From contig CM045734.1 of the NCBI GenBank assembly GCA_024760905.1, positions 41,664,564 to 41,728,563 on the forward strand: a DNA stretch of 64,000 bases, given 5' to 3'. Of the stretch, positions 63,151-64,000 are shown one piece after another. Made by a program: the position numbers and the translations under genes. The DNA is from Plotosus lineatus (taxonomy: Eukaryota; Chordata; Actinopteri; Siluriformes; Plotosidae). Under the pieces are notes generated by a model. The model was not told the origin of the DNA. It worked only from the letters and a program-made list of their open reading frames with translations, and made no database searches. Within the stretch, counting starts at the first letter, position 1, and every line of letters starts with the position of its first letter.

Positions 63151-64000
63151 ATGAAGATGATATTTTCATTTCAAGGATTTCATTTCATTTCAAGGATTAT
63201 TTGAATAACTTTTGCCTTCTTCTTGGTCACTGGAAAGCTGGTTGAAACTCCACATGATGATAAACACATGCATCTGTGTGTAGGGTAAATACCATATTTA
63301 GCATCAAGATGCATATATGGATATTAATAGCATGCGAGACTGCATGCGGTGCACAAAAGCACATTTCAGTCTATCAGCTGAGCCAATTTCAATATTTAAC
63401 CAAATCATTTACTTGACATTCACAAAACAACTGACAATTGTTTGTCTTGTTTTTATTTTGATAGTATAATTTCAATTAGGTCTCTTAAAATTTTACTCAC
63501 CCATTAACAGAAACCTACAATTTGAAGGAAGTCTAATAAAGGAGCAGCGAAGAAACAAGCAGCTCACTGCTAAAATAGACCGGTTAAAATTTTAAACGAG
63601 GAATGAGTTATCAGAATATTGGTTATAATAACGAACATCTTGGTTGGTAGAAACTCAAAGTGATCCACATAAAAGGACAATAAACAAAAGACAAAAATTA
63701 CAAGCGATAAACAGAGCTCATTCAGAAAAAACTGGTTTATCCATTACATTGGTTGTAATAATCAACCTGTTGTTACAATGTTGGATCTGGACATAATAAA
63801 AACTTTATTTATTTTATTTTATTTATTTATGTATTTTTTTGGGAGGGGGGGTTGTTTGTTTGTTTGTTTGTTTGTTTGTTTGTTTGGAGGGGGCAGTTTA
63901 CACATGTACAGTTTTGTGTACCAGTGGCCTGATAGTGGATTATACCTTTTAGATATTTTTTAAAATGTAATTTTATATTTATATGTTATAGATTCTTTTA
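63151..64000. other. Single-copy DNA to window end
   Basis: No gene recognised. (TTTG)n at 63853-63886. Confidence 0.45.

Overview
This is AT-rich vertebrate nuclear DNA, most likely from a teleost fish. V-SINE copies, L2-type LINE tails, Tc1-like elements and dense CA/GT, AT, GA/CT and GATA microsatellites all point that way. A SINE whose tail matches the widespread fish LINE ending (a motif close to CTGTGGCGACCCC) fits an otophysan fish such as a catfish, characin or relative, but the species cannot be named from this window. I see no prokaryotic features and no intact protein-coding gene. The long open frames are translated microsatellites (poly-YI, HT, CV, SL, RE) or transposon debris. 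The window reads as intergenic or intronic sequence.

Layout. 1-3.5 kb: a pogo/Tigger transposase tail, a V-SINE tail, a 907-bp Tigger-like element with TA duplications, a smaller Tigger-like MITE (family A), a LINE 3' end with its ORF tail, and a tRNA-derived SINE (family A). 5-12.3 kb: a second MITE, a 1.35-kb hAT element with an exact 8-bp target duplication carrying a nested Tigger-like element, a second hAT copy lacking that insert, and a block of alternating SINE copies and AT/GT arrays. 12.3-16.6 kb is mostly single-copy and holds one weak candidate signal-peptide exon. 16.6-26.9 kb is a dense nest: MITE family A copies interrupted by SINEs and by other MITEs, a Tigger element with a transposase C-terminus, a possible solo LTR, two Tc1-like elements, and one SINE inside a Tc1 copy with a 16-bp duplication. 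27-46.7 kb is mainly single-copy with scattered V-SINEs, LINE fragments, a cluster of GC-rich hairpins near 28.75 kb, a 783-bp pogo-like element and a small CpG-rich patch near 43.9 kb. 46.7-62.2 kb returns to MITEs, tRNA-SINEs, a nested Tc1 element, an L2 tail with two SINEs that borrow its 3' end, a full V-SINE, and three more Tigger-like elements. 62.2-64 kb is single-copy with GA, GATA and TTTG arrays.

The elements interact. LINE 3' ends in the window match the tails of two SINE families, which suggests the LINEs supplied the machinery that copied those SINEs. The TA-inserting pogo/Tigger-like MITEs often abut AT microsatellites. Nested insertions with duplications or an empty site give a relative order of events: hAT before Tigger E, MITE A before SINE A, Tc1 before SINE A, Tc1 before family H, and the 59.8-kb pogo element before SINE A. 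Family names are assigned from sequence memory of TIRs, tails and protein motifs, with no database search.
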